Below, one piece after another: positions 25,434 through 34,305 of a stretch of DNA of 35,265 nt. The stretch comes from a virus. The stretch's first letter is position 1, and each line of letters begins with the position of its first letter. Location of the stretch: IMG/VR virus record IMGVR_UViG_3300017971_000548, positions 1-35,265 of that record, one strand, 5' to 3'. A program made the position numbers and the translations under genes. The notes below the pieces were generated by a model. The model saw only the letters and a list, made by a program, of their open reading frames with translations, did no database searches and was not told the DNA's origin.

Positions 25434-26497
25434 ACAAATTGCCCCTCAATATACGACATCAAAAAAGCCAGGTGTCTGGGTGCGTTTTCCCACAGGAACC
25501 CCAGGTTAAATTCGAACCCGTCTGCGAGCGCCTCGAATGCTGTGGCACTCCATTCGTTTTCTGTCTCATCCTTGTCGACCCCTGACACGTTGCCGGTTGC
25601 CGCGTTGACCTTGATTTTTGGATCTAGCTGTCCATACAGGCGCCCACTGTAAAAGGACGGTGTTGCCGTATCCAGGTAGAGTTCTCCGTTGACGTTGTAA
25701 ACCGTATCGCTCGCCAAGCTCTGGTTTCTGGCAGTGACCGCCGCTTCTCCGTTGTGGGCAAAGCTGTCAAAATACTTCGCAAATACTCTGAGAATTACCG
25801 CCCGCGCCTTAGGGGTGTTCATTTCCGGCAGGTAAAAAACATTTTCTTCCCTGTCCCAGTAACCCGTAGGCCGCCCTTTTGGAGTTCTGTTTAAAACTAT
25901 CCTGGGAAGTTTCCGACGTGCGACCACCTTGAGCAGGCGCTCGGACAGAAAACCGAGGGCGTATTTCCGGATCGCGTAGGCCTGCGCCCTGGGCATGTCC
26001 CCCCGCTCTCGGTCTGCAGCCACCAGGGTGACTTCGCCTTTTTCCAGTTGTGTTTTGAGTTCAGCCTTTAATTCGTTGAGTCGTTTCTGGAATATTCCGC
26101 GCAGCAAAGCCCCCTTTTGTTTAGAAGAGAGATCCAGGCGCCCCCGTTTTCTGAACGCCTCGTTAAGAGCATTCTGGATCCGTTGCATGGAAGCTCCCAC
26201 CCGTTTCTTCACCTGTGAACCGACAGAGAACTCCTCTATAAAGCCTTCGTCTGCCAGGAATCCAGCCTCTAAATCCACTGGATCGCCTATCTTCACCGGC
26301 CGTGAGTCCGTCGGTGTTCTAACTGGTACAGCAGCTCTCTGACTGGAACCGATCGCGCCTACCTGGTTCGCCACGGTCAGCCCCCTCAAAGCATTCGGGG
26401 TTGTCACCGTGGACGCTGCCTTCGGCGCCAAGGGAGTTGTTGCAACTGCCTGCATAAAGGTTCCCGCTGGTGCTGTGAACGTCTTCACCTCCGGCAA
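25430..26497 (-). CDS. Head-region protein, possible degenerate zincin-like fold
   Basis: The 355-residue frame follows the MuF-like gene. Residues 70-190 are helical and charged. In the C-terminal half VFYLPEMN is followed by a helix ARAVILRVFAKYFDSF (221-236), and near the end come WSATAFEALADGFEF and P-R-H-L-A-F-L. This order resembles phage metallopeptidase-like domains found beside MuF proteins, in which the first helix carries HExxH and the second an ExxA motif; here HExxH is absent. The likeness is weak and the family is uncertain. The start is also uncertain: TTG at 26497 has poor spacing to GAGG, and GTG at 26488 fits it better. The stop overlaps the next start as ATGA. Confidence 0.6.
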   Translation of the reverse strand: MPEVKTFTAPAGTFMQAVATTPLAPKAASTVTTPNALRGLTVANQVGAIGSSQRAAVPVRTPTDSRPVKIGDPVDLEAGFLADEGFIEEFSVGSQVKKRVGASMQRIQNALNEAFRKRGRLDLSSKQKGALLRGIFQKRLNELKAELKTQLEKGEVTLVAADRERGDMPRAQAYAIRKYALGFLSERLLKVVARRKLPRIVLNRTPKGRPTGYWDREENVFYLPEMNTPKARAVILRVFAKYFDSFAHNGEAAVTARNQSLASDTVYNVNGELYLDTATPSFYSGRLYGQLDPKIKVNAATGNVSGVDKDETENEWSATAFEALADGFEFNLGFLWENAPRHLAFLMSYIEGQFV

Positions 26498-26509
26498 AGC
26501 CTCGCTACG

Positions 26510-27751
26510 TCAGAAACCGTGCGCAGGTGGCAGGCCCACGCCGAGCTCTTGTATTTCGTCAGGCCCCTTTCTAAGTAGGAACTCGCCACGGTCGTCGAGG
26601 TTTCCCTTGCCGCTGCGGATCACGTCTGCCAGCACGTCACCTTGAGGTGTCTGGATCTGCATCCTGCCGGTTTCCGGATCGCGTCTTTCTCTAAGCCAGG
26701 GCTGCACCTGTTTGATTTCCTCGGGGTTATCAATCTGGAATGAACGGTTAAGGATTTCGACAGCTCCGTTAGTTGTGAAAGTCATTCCATCCATCATTCT
26801 GCAGTAATCTGTTGTTCTTTGATCCAGGACACTCACCCAGGTGTAATAAGAGATTCCGGCCTCTACAAATGATGACACGCTCGCATAAGCTCGAGCACTT
26901 TGCACTCCAGCATTTGCGACCACGTTTGAATAGTTGGTACCATATCGAGCCCACAGCCCTGGGATCTGCTCCCTTAAATTCTTGCCGATCGCACGGTATC
27001 CGAGCCCCTGTCTCATCCCCCTGATAACGATCGCTTTTCCCTGCCTGCTTAGCTGCGTGTTCACGCGCCCCAGGTGATCCCTTAAAAAGAACCCTGGACG
27101 AGCTGCCAGGTGTTTTAATGCAACACGGTCGGCCTTGTTTACAGCAGCCGATATCCTGGGCAGGTAAGAGGTCTTCGCGAATTCCTTAGCCTGGGCAATA
27201 GCTTCGTAAGTATACCGGCCGGCAGTGACCGCCCAGGCTGCGGAAAGCTCTTTTTGTTCGGCCGGTTTCAATAATGTGGCGGCGCCGGCCTTTTCAAATA
27301 CCCTTTCGACGTCTTTAACTTCCTCCCAGTTGACTTCTAGCATTTGAAGGTATGTCTTCAGCTCTTTTTTCGACCACTTCAGATATTTCGCTCGCAATGC
27401 TTCAGAATATTCGTCCGCCAGTTGTTCGATCTGCGCCTGGGGTGTGAGCTTGATCATTAGCTCACCATTGCTTTGAAGGAATCGTCCGCCAGGGTCCTGA
27501 TCGATGTGCTCTAATTTCTCCCAGACCAGTTGATCGACGTCCGCAAAACCGACAGCTCGAGCGATCGTTATGTCTCCGCCGGCAGACATTGCAGCACGGC
27601 GCGCCCTGGCCAGGGATACCTTGCCCAGGTGGCTTATTTGGGTCCCGTCGATCAGGGCGTACCCACTGACCGGCGCCACGTTGACGAGCTCGGTGTCGAT
27701 TTTTCTGAAGGCCTTTTCACGATCGGCGCCCAGGTCCAGCCCAGGGGACAT
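26510..27751 (-). CDS. MuF-like minor head protein (SPP1 gp7/Mu gpF type)
   Basis: The MuF signature lies in the C-terminal third: WVSVLDQRTTDYCRMMDG, the conserved D-x-R-T-x-x-x-C-x-x-x-(D/N)G pattern, preceded by a helical part with YSNVVANAGVQSARAY. Such proteins bind the portal or line the inside of the head and help DNA entry or head assembly. I place the start at 27751 because GAGGGG lies 9 nt before that ATG (413 residues). The same frame is open to an ATG at 27805 (431 residues, adding a CEFC pair), but that ATG has no properly spaced ribosome binding site. It follows a gap of about 200 nt with a strong hairpin and may begin a transcription unit. Confidence 0.85.
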   Translation of the reverse strand: MSPGLDLGADREKAFRKIDTELVNVAPVSGYALIDGTQISHLGKVSLARARRAAMSAGGDITIARAVGFADVDQLVWEKLEHIDQDPGGRFLQSNGELMIKLTPQAQIEQLADEYSEALRAKYLKWSKKELKTYLQMLEVNWEEVKDVERVFEKAGAATLLKPAEQKELSAAWAVTAGRYTYEAIAQAKEFAKTSYLPRISAAVNKADRVALKHLAARPGFFLRDHLGRVNTQLSRQGKAIVIRGMRQGLGYRAIGKNLREQIPGLWARYGTNYSNVVANAGVQSARAYASVSSFVEAGISYYTWVSVLDQRTTDYCRMMDGMTFTTNGAVEILNRSFQIDNPEEIKQVQPWLRERRDPETGRMQIQTPQGDVLADVIRSGKGNLDDRGEFLLRKGPDEIQELGVGLPPAHGF

Positions 27752-27805
27752 GAGGAATAACCCCTCAGACGGCCTTACATGGAATCCTCTGCAAAATTCA
27801 CACAT

Positions 27806-27948
27806 CCTATTTATGTTATAGCTGTTTTATAAAGAACAGACCAGAGCCTTCGTTAAGATAGCGAGGGCCATGGAAGCAGAACCATGGCCCCCTAACAACA
27901 GAAAGGAGAAGTATCGATATTTTTAAGGTAGTATAACTGAGAACTTTG
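27806..27948 (-). promoter_or_regulatory. Non-coding leader with hairpin before MuF-like gene
   Basis: This gap of 143 nt contains a perfect 9-bp inverted repeat GGGCCATGG/CCATGGCCC (27865-27873 and 27882-27890, 8-nt loop) with no U-run on either strand. At its upstream edge TTGACA (27947-27952) overlaps the previous stop codon, but the nearest TATACT is only 11 nt away, too close for a standard promoter. TATAAA and TATAAC lie near 27820-27835. If the 27751 start is used the leader continues another 54 nt. Confidence 0.4.
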
Positions 27949-28323
27949 TCAAGCCCACTGTCTGAGAGCCGCGCAGGCTGCCCAGGGTTCGGACTTGTCC
28001 CTAACCGTGGTCATGGATGCCCAGGGGGTCGAGGCCGGCAAGCGCTCGGTGTGCTTTGCTATGTCGAAATTATTCTCAACGGCCCACGCTTCGACCTGGG
28101 GCTTAATCGGTTCGTCTGGGTTGACTTCCAAGCTACGGAAAGCGACAACAGCCCCGTGCTTGGTTTGTTTCAAGAGAAACACCTGATCGGGCCCCTGCTT
28201 AATGTCGCTTTTAGGTATCGACTTTGCAGCCCTGGACCAGTCCCCTTTGTATTGTGTCGGTATTAATTTGCGTCGTCTGGTTTTCGGTACGGCCGACCGT
28301 TCCCCTAGTAAATCTCGGCTCAT
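27949..28323 (-). CDS. Hypothetical basic protein
   Basis: The 124-residue protein is basic at the N-terminus (TRRRKLIPTQYKGDW) and has no motif I recognise. The start codon overlaps the preceding stop as ATGA, and GAAAGGGGC lies 10 nt upstream, so the start is well supported. It is the last gene before the largest non-coding gap of the window, and its stop codon is part of a TTGACA hexamer that could be a promoter element. Function unknown. Confidence 0.7.
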   Translation of the reverse strand: MSRDLLGERSAVPKTRRRKLIPTQYKGDWSRAAKSIPKSDIKQGPDQVFLLKQTKHGAVVAFRSLEVNPDEPIKPQVEAWAVENNFDIAKHTERLPASTPWASMTTVRDKSEPWAACAALRQWA

Positions 28324-28682
28324 TTTTTCCAGCCCCTTTCTGAAGTGTAGAAAACACCAGCCTCTTTCATTTTCTTACTCAATTCTACTTTTGGAGGTCC
28401 GTCCCCCTGTTTTTCCCTTGTAGCATATCCCGAGCGGATCCGGAAACTTTCGCCGCATTTTACACAGCCACACTTCAAGGGTTTTGGCACCGTCGGCGCA
28501 GAGTCAGGGCCCTCTATGGTTGCGTGCAGGTGCTGCAGCCCGTTGCAAAAAGGACACCTGAGAATAATTGCCCCAGAGGGATCGCCGTTTTTGTATAGGT
28601 GGATCGTTATTTCGCCAGGCCTGGGGAAGGTGCCCTTCATTCGGCCGCGTTTGACTACCTTGAAAGGATATCGCTCAGACAT
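28320..28682 (-). CDS. Small zinc-ribbon protein
   Basis: This 120-residue protein has CPFC (about 43-46) and CGCVKCGESF (about 71-80), two knuckles that together make a probable zinc ribbon. The rest is basic (RGRMKGTF at the start, KKMKEAG and GWKK at the end). I do not recognise a family. It lies between portal and minor head genes, with 2 nt to the portal stop and an ATGA overlap to the next gene, so it is co-expressed with head proteins. It may be a nucleic-acid-binding or structural head factor. The gene is clear; the role is not. Confidence 0.75.
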   Translation of the reverse strand: MSERYPFKVVKRGRMKGTFPRPGEITIHLYKNGDPSGAIILRCPFCNGLQHLHATIEGPDSAPTVPKPLKCGCVKCGESFRIRSGYATREKQGDGPPKVELSKKMKEAGVFYTSERGWKK

Positions 28683-28684
28683 CT

Positions 28685-30628
28685 TTAAAGGTCCCTCATA
28701 CCTGCAGCCATTTCGGCCTCTTCCTGCTGTCTCTTTTCTATGTTCGCCACCAGTTTCTCAATCTGTTTAAGTCTCTCTTCGGTGTTCTCCGCTTCCTGCG
28801 GTTCTGCTGGTGGTGTGCCTTCGTCTTCGTCTGCAGGCGGTTCAGCGTCAAGCGCCAGTTGCGCCAGGGTGGCAGCGAAGGGGACATCGCCCCAGGCCGC
28901 CTCGATTTTCTGAAAGTCTCTGTTCAGCCATGTGGAATAAAGCTCGAGCAGTATGTTCGGCGTGAACGCGCCGCCCTTGATTCCCTGCTCAATAGCCTTT
29001 GACATTTCTTCGATGTTTGTGGCCTCGGGGCTGAGACTCTCGAATTTTATCAGCTTAACTCCTATCGACGGAAGCAATGTGTTATTGACCCACCAGTCAA
29101 ACTTTCTTCTCAGTGGGCCATACACCTGCTTTTCGACAAGAGACATCACAGCGAGCGCCGTTGCCCTGTTCAAATCTGAGGGGATGTATCCGATCAATAG
29201 AAGCGCCTGCCTGAACGTGGAGCTCACCGCCTTTTTGTTGTTCTCGGTGTATTGCTGGAATAGGGCGTCCCCCTGCTGAAAGTCTGACAGGTTGACCCAC
29301 TCCATATCTGGATTGTTTACTTCCTGCCCTGCCTGGCTGGACTTCGCACTCGCCTGGATCACTAGGGTCCTGTGATGATTCCCAGGCCCTTTGGTTTTCG
29401 ACCTGAGAGCTTCCTGGATCCGCTGCACCGAGGGATCGTTGAGCTGTCCTCCTGCTATCAGTAAGGCCGCGTCTGGGATCGCATGGTTCTCAAAATAAGC
29501 AAGGTCGGCCTCAGCCGCCGCTCGGTTCCCTATAACCCCAGTGATTAGGCCAGCCCAGCGAGCCATTCCTGCAGGCGTCTTCGGCGAGTAGATAGGGAAA
29601 AACACGAGCTCGGTTGCAGGCTTCGCCTTGGGTTCGTCCTCTTTCATTTTCTCATAGTCTGGAGTGAGAGCCACGGTGCCCCGCTTTTGCCCCTCCGACG
29701 GAGCAACCTTTTTCATGTATACCTTACCGGTTTTATCTGACACCAGGCGGGGATCGTTCAGGTCCTTAAAATATTTTGTGGTTCCGTTGGCGCGCTGGAC
29801 ATAGCGCCGGAATCGAACCGGCTCAATCACTGTTCTGGTTTCAATTTCTGAGACCCACTCATCCCTCTCCACTTCGAACTCTTCCCCCTTCGAAGTCATG
29901 GGTAAGACTGTGTAACCTGCGACAGGCTGCAGGCGCCTGATCTGCCCGTTGGAATCGCGCCTTACCTCCCAGTAACCACGGCCGATCGCTTCCTGGTCGA
30001 TCCGTTTGCGTTCCCTTAGATCCAGGAAAGAGAGCTCGGGGTGCACGTTTCGGAACCAGGCCTTTGCCGTGTGCATTTCTCGCTTGGTTCTGGTGTCAAT
30101 TTCCTCTATCTGAGCTCTAACCTCTGCGTCGGTGGGTTCCTTGATTTTTATTTTATCTATTTGCGCTTGGCGCTCCCTGGGGGTGTATTTAATCCCCTTG
30201 TCCTTTTCTTCCTTATCTAGCCTGGCGTTTGTCGCTGTTACTGCGTCGGCCCAGTTGGCTGCGTCCATTGCGTTCTTTACTTCCTCGAAAGCCTCTGCTG
30301 GTTTGGATGTATCGATTTTAGGTAAGAGGAGGTGTCCATTTCCTTCGATGTTCGTGGCGTACGCGTCGATATTTTGGCGCAGGCTGTCGCTTATCTCATA
30401 GAGGCTCATCATGGATTCGGGATCCAGGATAGGATCGACGGCGCCGACCCCTTGCCATTCGTCCTCTTGAGCAGTCATCGACTTGAGAGCTGTGGCTTCG
30501 TCTTCGTGCCGGCCGGTAATCACCAGCGCTTTTATGAGCGCTTGCTTGACTGTTCTTATTTCGGCGTCACTGCCGACTTCAGTGACCTTCACGTCTGTCT
30601 CTTTGCTGCCCTTTTTACTGTTTGCCAT
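28685..30628 (-). CDS. Portal protein
   Basis: The 647-residue protein directly follows the terminase and has portal character: the early DSLRQNIDAYATNIEG (83-98), long helical stretches, and the wing/stem-like central part with GMARWAGLITGVIGNRAAAEAD and PDAALLIAGGQL. The last 60 residues are acidic and proline-rich and then a predicted coiled coil (EERLKQIEKLVANIEKRQQEEAE). It forms the dodecameric vertex through which DNA enters and leaves the head and onto which the connector assembles. Length is within the range for large portals. AGGAG lies 10 nt before the ATG. The stop is 2 nt from the next start. Confidence 0.9.
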   Translation of the reverse strand: MANSKKGSKETDVKVTEVGSDAEIRTVKQALIKALVITGRHEDEATALKSMTAQEDEWQGVGAVDPILDPESMMSLYEISDSLRQNIDAYATNIEGNGHLLLPKIDTSKPAEAFEEVKNAMDAANWADAVTATNARLDKEEKDKGIKYTPRERQAQIDKIKIKEPTDAEVRAQIEEIDTRTKREMHTAKAWFRNVHPELSFLDLRERKRIDQEAIGRGYWEVRRDSNGQIRRLQPVAGYTVLPMTSKGEEFEVERDEWVSEIETRTVIEPVRFRRYVQRANGTTKYFKDLNDPRLVSDKTGKVYMKKVAPSEGQKRGTVALTPDYEKMKEDEPKAKPATELVFFPIYSPKTPAGMARWAGLITGVIGNRAAAEADLAYFENHAIPDAALLIAGGQLNDPSVQRIQEALRSKTKGPGNHHRTLVIQASAKSSQAGQEVNNPDMEWVNLSDFQQGDALFQQYTENNKKAVSSTFRQALLLIGYIPSDLNRATALAVMSLVEKQVYGPLRRKFDWWVNNTLLPSIGVKLIKFESLSPEATNIEEMSKAIEQGIKGGAFTPNILLELYSTWLNRDFQKIEAAWGDVPFAATLAQLALDAEPPADEDEGTPPAEPQEAENTEERLKQIEKLVANIEKRQQEEAEMAAGMRDL

Positions 30629-30642
30629 GGTGTTACCTTCTC

Positions 30643-32259
30643 CTAAAAAACGATTACCTCAACTTCTTGATTGTCCTTTTTCCATTGATACTGGTCAAGG
30701 TAATACCTGCGGATCCCGTCCAATAGTTGCGAGAATGAGTCTGCCATATCATCATGATCGGCGGGGAACTCAACGAGCTCATAGACTAGATTGCCTCTGC
30801 GCTCATCGAATTTCTCGTTATCTGCGTCCAGGTGTGCAGCAAATCTTACATGGTCGTTCTCTAAAAAGGGAGTCACTCCGTCGAGGCGCTGATATTTTGA
30901 CCCCCTGGGCGTAACCGGTTCGAGAATCCCCAGCAATTCTGGGTAATCTTCTAAGACTCTCTGATCAAGAGATTCGTTGCCGGCAATCTCCACCAAGACT
31001 CTGAACGGCTTATATCTCTGATATTCCTTGTAAATCATTAAAGCCTGCTGCGCCTTGGTAAGTTTGGCGCGCCAGGCATCGACGACCCTCACCTTTTTCG
31101 ATATTGGATTGACTGCGCCTGTGGTACTAGCAAAGAAATCGTTGGCCTCCTTGAGCCCTGTGGCCACGTCGTACGATGTGAAGAAAACCCAGCCTTCCTC
31201 CATCATGGATCGGATATCGAAAATATCGTATTTGACCCAGGCTTCCTGGATCAGCCTGTCAATATCGGCGATCGGTTCGTTTTTGTATCCACGCGCCCAG
31301 GCGCTGGGGGACATGGTCGTCCTTTTGTCCCTGAGGCTCGCCTCTGAGATTTTGTCTGGCCACATAGAGCCGAACCCGTTGCCCCCCTTTATCTGGTAGA
31401 ATAGCTTTTTGTAGGCGCCGCTTCTCATCACCTTGTGGCTGTTGTCGTCGCGATGGTAAAGCGTACAGATATAAATTATTTGAGAGTCATCATGTACAAG
31501 GTTCATCCAGTCATTTTCCCAAGAGCCGATCACTTTCTGCCGGTGCCCTGGTTTTATGATCGCATTCTGAAGGCTCACGATGTCGTCTGCCAGCAGCAGA
31601 TCGCAACGCGCGCCCGTGATAGATGAACCGATTCCTTTGCCCTCGAGGGAAGGCTCCGGATCGATGATTTCCCTTTGCACAAAAATCGAGTGCATGGCCC
31701 AGCCGGTTTTTTTGTCTGGGCGCAGGTGAGGAAATACCTCTCTGACTTTCTGGTTTTTCTCTATGGTTTTCTTGATTGTTTCCAGGCGTTTGATCGCTGT
31801 GGGGTCGTCGGCGCAGACTATCTTAACTCGAAGGTTCGGATTGCGTCCCAGGCGCCAGACTATATAAGGGAGAATGATCGACGTTTTCCCGTGGCCACGT
31901 GGCGCAATGATTATTATGCGCCGGTTTTCCTCCATGGCCTGGATCCACTCTTCATGATACCACTGAAGCTCGAATCCCTTCCCACTGACTGGGTCGACGT
32001 AGCAATACTCTAGAAAACAAGCGAAGTCATCCCTACATTGCTGCAGGTGAACCTCTTTGATCCGCAGCGCCGCCTCTTTTAAGAAAGCGATGCGTTCCCG
32101 TTCCTCTATGCTGTCGACGTCTTCGAATTCATCCACTGCAACCAGGTGGCGAACCGGTGGCTTGAATCCCTTATGCAGAGCTCCGACTTTTTTTTTGTCG
32201 TAATGCCCAGACGGATAAAGTGGAGTCGGTTCGAAGAACCTATCGACGGCCGCGCTCAT
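30643..32259 (-). CDS. terL: Terminase large subunit
   Basis: This 538-residue packaging motor has an N-terminal ATPase and a C-terminal RNase H-like nuclease, the standard phage arrangement. Walker A is APRGHGKTS (about 119-127), Walker B is LLLADD (221-226), and ICTLYHRDD (274-282) fits the coupling motif. In the nuclease domain, SYDVATG gives D364, EIAGNES lies at 414-420, and DHDDMADSF (511-519) supplies the last acidic metal ligands. It pumps DNA into the prohead through the portal, encoded next, and cuts concatemers. Length is normal for the family. Its ribosome binding site is weak, so translation may depend on coupling to the exonuclease gene 3 nt upstream. No small subunit is recognisable in the window. 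Confidence 0.95.
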   Translation of the reverse strand: MSAAVDRFFEPTPLYPSGHYDKKKVGALHKGFKPPVRHLVAVDEFEDVDSIEERERIAFLKEAALRIKEVHLQQCRDDFACFLEYCYVDPVSGKGFELQWYHEEWIQAMEENRRIIIIAPRGHGKTSIILPYIVWRLGRNPNLRVKIVCADDPTAIKRLETIKKTIEKNQKVREVFPHLRPDKKTGWAMHSIFVQREIIDPEPSLEGKGIGSSITGARCDLLLADDIVSLQNAIIKPGHRQKVIGSWENDWMNLVHDDSQIIYICTLYHRDDNSHKVMRSGAYKKLFYQIKGGNGFGSMWPDKISEASLRDKRTTMSPSAWARGYKNEPIADIDRLIQEAWVKYDIFDIRSMMEEGWVFFTSYDVATGLKEANDFFASTTGAVNPISKKVRVVDAWRAKLTKAQQALMIYKEYQRYKPFRVLVEIAGNESLDQRVLEDYPELLGILEPVTPRGSKYQRLDGVTPFLENDHVRFAAHLDADNEKFDERRGNLVYELVEFPADHDDMADSFSQLLDGIRRYYLDQYQWKKDNQEVEVIVF

Positions 32260-32262
32260 CTA

Positions 32263-33048
32263 TCAAGGGCGCCTGGGGTAATCACCACGCAGAGCTCCAA
32301 TGATCAGGTGCTCGCAGTCTGGTCCTATCACCTTGTTTTTCAGCATCCAAGACAGGTAAGAAGTGTCTAGCTGCTGCAGCGAGGTTCCTTTGTTCTTGCC
32401 AAATGTCAGGACAACCCTGTCCCCCTCCCATTTGAGCTTGCCGGCAAAGTCGACCGCGTCCGGATCTCGCACGTGCGCCCACAGCCCCTCGGGATCCTCA
32501 GGCAAGTCGTCGTATTTCCTGAACTGCCCCTCTAACACTGCCATGGTTGCTTTGACGTCGGCGAGCGCGTCGTGGTGATCCTCGAACTCCTCGCCGGTGT
32601 AATACTTCACGGCCGAGGCCAGGTCCCTGGGCTCATAGTGGAAATATATCTTCATTGCGTCGACGATCTGGAAGTCCAGGCGCATGGCATAGCCAGCCCT
32701 GTCGAATTCGTTGATCAAGAGTGGGATGTCGAACCGCGCCACATTGTAGCCTGCTAGGTCGCAGTTTTTGAAAAACGAAGCGACGTCTGCTGCTGCCTGT
32801 TTGAAGGTCGGCGCGTCCTTAACCATTGCGTCGGTGATCCCGTGAATCTCGATCACCTCCGGCGGTATCGGCCGCTCGGGATTGATCAGCAGGTTTATCT
32901 CGCTAGTGTCCCCCAGCTCAGAGTCTCTGTGTCCCTCGGGATATACCTTCACAGCAGCGATCTGAACTATGCGATCCTCGTCGACTTTGGCGCCCGTGGT
33001 TTCCAGGTCGAAAAACACAAGCGGCCGCTTCAGTTTCAGTCTTTTCAT
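32263..33048 (-). CDS. DnaQ-family 3'-5' exonuclease with ExoX-like C-terminus
   Basis: The protein (261 residues) has the DEDDh exonuclease motifs in order: FFDLETTG with D14 and E16 (Exo I), AGYNVARFDIPLL with D107 (Exo II), and HDALAD with H159 and D164 (Exo III). A C-terminal segment, FGKNKGTSLQQL then YLSWMLKNK (about 217-238), matches the small domain that follows the nuclease in ExoX-like proteins. No polymerase is nearby, so it is probably a stand-alone exonuclease used in DNA repair, recombination or end processing. The ATG has GAAAGGGGC as its ribosome binding site. It sits 12 nt after the radical SAM gene and 3 nt before the terminase gene, in one operon. Confidence 0.9.
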   Translation of the reverse strand: MKRLKLKRPLVFFDLETTGAKVDEDRIVQIAAVKVYPEGHRDSELGDTSEINLLINPERPIPPEVIEIHGITDAMVKDAPTFKQAAADVASFFKNCDLAGYNVARFDIPLLINEFDRAGYAMRLDFQIVDAMKIYFHYEPRDLASAVKYYTGEEFEDHHDALADVKATMAVLEGQFRKYDDLPEDPEGLWAHVRDPDAVDFAGKLKWEGDRVVLTFGKNKGTSLQQLDTSYLSWMLKNKVIGPDCEHLIIGALRGDYPRRP

Positions 33049-33060
33049 GCTTTGCCCCTT

Positions 33061-34305
33061 TCAGATTTTCAGGCCGACTTCGTCGGCGTACTTCAGCGCC
33101 TTTGCCCTTAGCTGGGCAGGCGTTAATAAATATTGAACCCTCCAGTTTGGATTGTCATCCTTTAACCACCCTTTCCTTAATTGTTCTGGAGTGGCGCACA
33201 TTGCTTTACAAGAGTTTTTCAGCCTGGTTTTATACATCGCCGGCGCCACGATCTGCACGTGTTTCGTGAAGCCAGGACCACCAAAGAACCAGTCCTTAAA
33301 CCTAGAGAACCGTTCCCAGTATTCGTCTTTGAGTGGCAGCACTCCGAGGGGGTGCGCAGGTCCTGGAATGAACCCGTGAAGGTTCATCATAATGACCCCC
33401 TTGTCCAGGGTGACTTTTATCATATCGATCAGCCCTTGGAATTCTGCCCAGTCGGCGTCTGTCTCGCCTGGCAATCCGACGACATAGAAAAGCCTCACTC
33501 CCACCCCTGCGTCGGCCGCTCGTTTGCAGAGCTCGACCAGCCCCTGGTTATCTACCCGCTTTCTTACCGCCCGTCTAAGGCGTTCTGAGACCCCTTCGAC
33601 ACCGACACGAATCGACTTCATTATTTTTCTATCCATGTTCATTTTTTTCAGAGCAGAATAAGAGGCTGAGACAAATTGCTGCTGTCCTGAAAATTCGAAA
33701 TTGTCTGCGGCGCCGTCGTTTGTTATCACCGCGATCCGTCGGTTTCTTTTTTCCAAGTCGAAGATCTGGCGCTGGACCCTTGCTGGGTTCGGATTCGGTA
33801 AGTATTTCTGCTGCCAGCCAGTCTGACAAAAAAGACATTTTTTCTTGCACCCCCTGGATCCCCACACCCTCACCGTTCCGTCTGGGTGATTAAGAGGAGG
33901 GCAATCCCAGGGGAACGACTGCGAAGGAATAACCAGCTTTTCTTCGCCACGTCGCCACACCTCAGGAAGAGACTCTGCAGCTTCCAGCCCCTCGGTCAGT
34001 AGGGTCCTCATAAAATTCTGCCCCTCACCGACGCAGATCAGGTCGACCACTTTCTCGAATACCGCAGGGGACCAGGCGCCACCCCCTCCCAGGATAACTC
34101 TGGATCGGCCGTTCCAGTATTTCTTAAGCTGGGTTCTAAGACCAGGCACCCCCTCAGGCGCCGACACGGTGCACAGCAGAACGTCAGCCACTTCGGGAGG
34201 GCATTCCTTCACACCAGCTCTTTCGAGCTCCCACTGCAGCCAGGTCGCAGCGAGCCCCCTGTGCTCTCTTTTGGAGTAGTTTGAATCTATTATCCCGATC
34301 CTCAT
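33061..34305 (-). CDS. Radical SAM enzyme with B12-binding-like N-terminal domain
   Basis: The protein has 414 residues. The radical SAM cluster motif is C153-x3-C157-x2-C160 (RGCKKKCLFC), and later motifs fit the partial TIM barrel, including VVGLPGET at 264-271. Upstream, VILGGGGAWSP (70-80) and VGEGQNF (92-98) match the end of the cobalamin-binding-like domain that precedes the barrel in class B enzymes, but the DxHxxG cobalamin ligand motif is not seen, so B12 binding is doubtful. C376 and C380 form a further pair that might bind metal. The start overlaps the ParB-like stop by 4 nt. The substrate is unknown. A nucleic-acid or virion-protein modification is an inference from context only. 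QueE-type queuosine synthesis looks unlikely. Confidence 0.85.
   Translation of the reverse strand: MRIGIIDSNYSKREHRGLAATWLQWELERAGVKECPPEVADVLLCTVSAPEGVPGLRTQLKKYWNGRSRVILGGGGAWSPAVFEKVVDLICVGEGQNFMRTLLTEGLEAAESLPEVWRRGEEKLVIPSQSFPWDCPPLNHPDGTVRVWGSRGCKKKCLFCQTGWQQKYLPNPNPARVQRQIFDLEKRNRRIAVITNDGAADNFEFSGQQQFVSASYSALKKMNMDRKIMKSIRVGVEGVSERLRRAVRKRVDNQGLVELCKRAADAGVGVRLFYVVGLPGETDADWAEFQGLIDMIKVTLDKGVIMMNLHGFIPGPAHPLGVLPLKDEYWERFSRFKDWFFGGPGFTKHVQIVAPAMYKTRLKNSCKAMCATPEQLRKGWLKDDNPNWRVQYLLTPAQLRAKALKYADEVGLKI

Noticed and set aside
27865-27890. GGGCCATGG hairpin as rho-independent terminator
   Set aside because: No U-run follows on either strand.
27930-27952. TTGACA with TATACT as a promoter
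   Set aside because: The spacer is 11 nt, too short for a standard sigma70 promoter; retained only as a weak element of the leader.
33061-34305. Radical SAM gene as QueE of a queuosine pathway
   Set aside because: It is too long for QueE, has a B12-type N-terminal region, and no GTP cyclohydrolase, QueD, QueC or DpdA gene is nearby.
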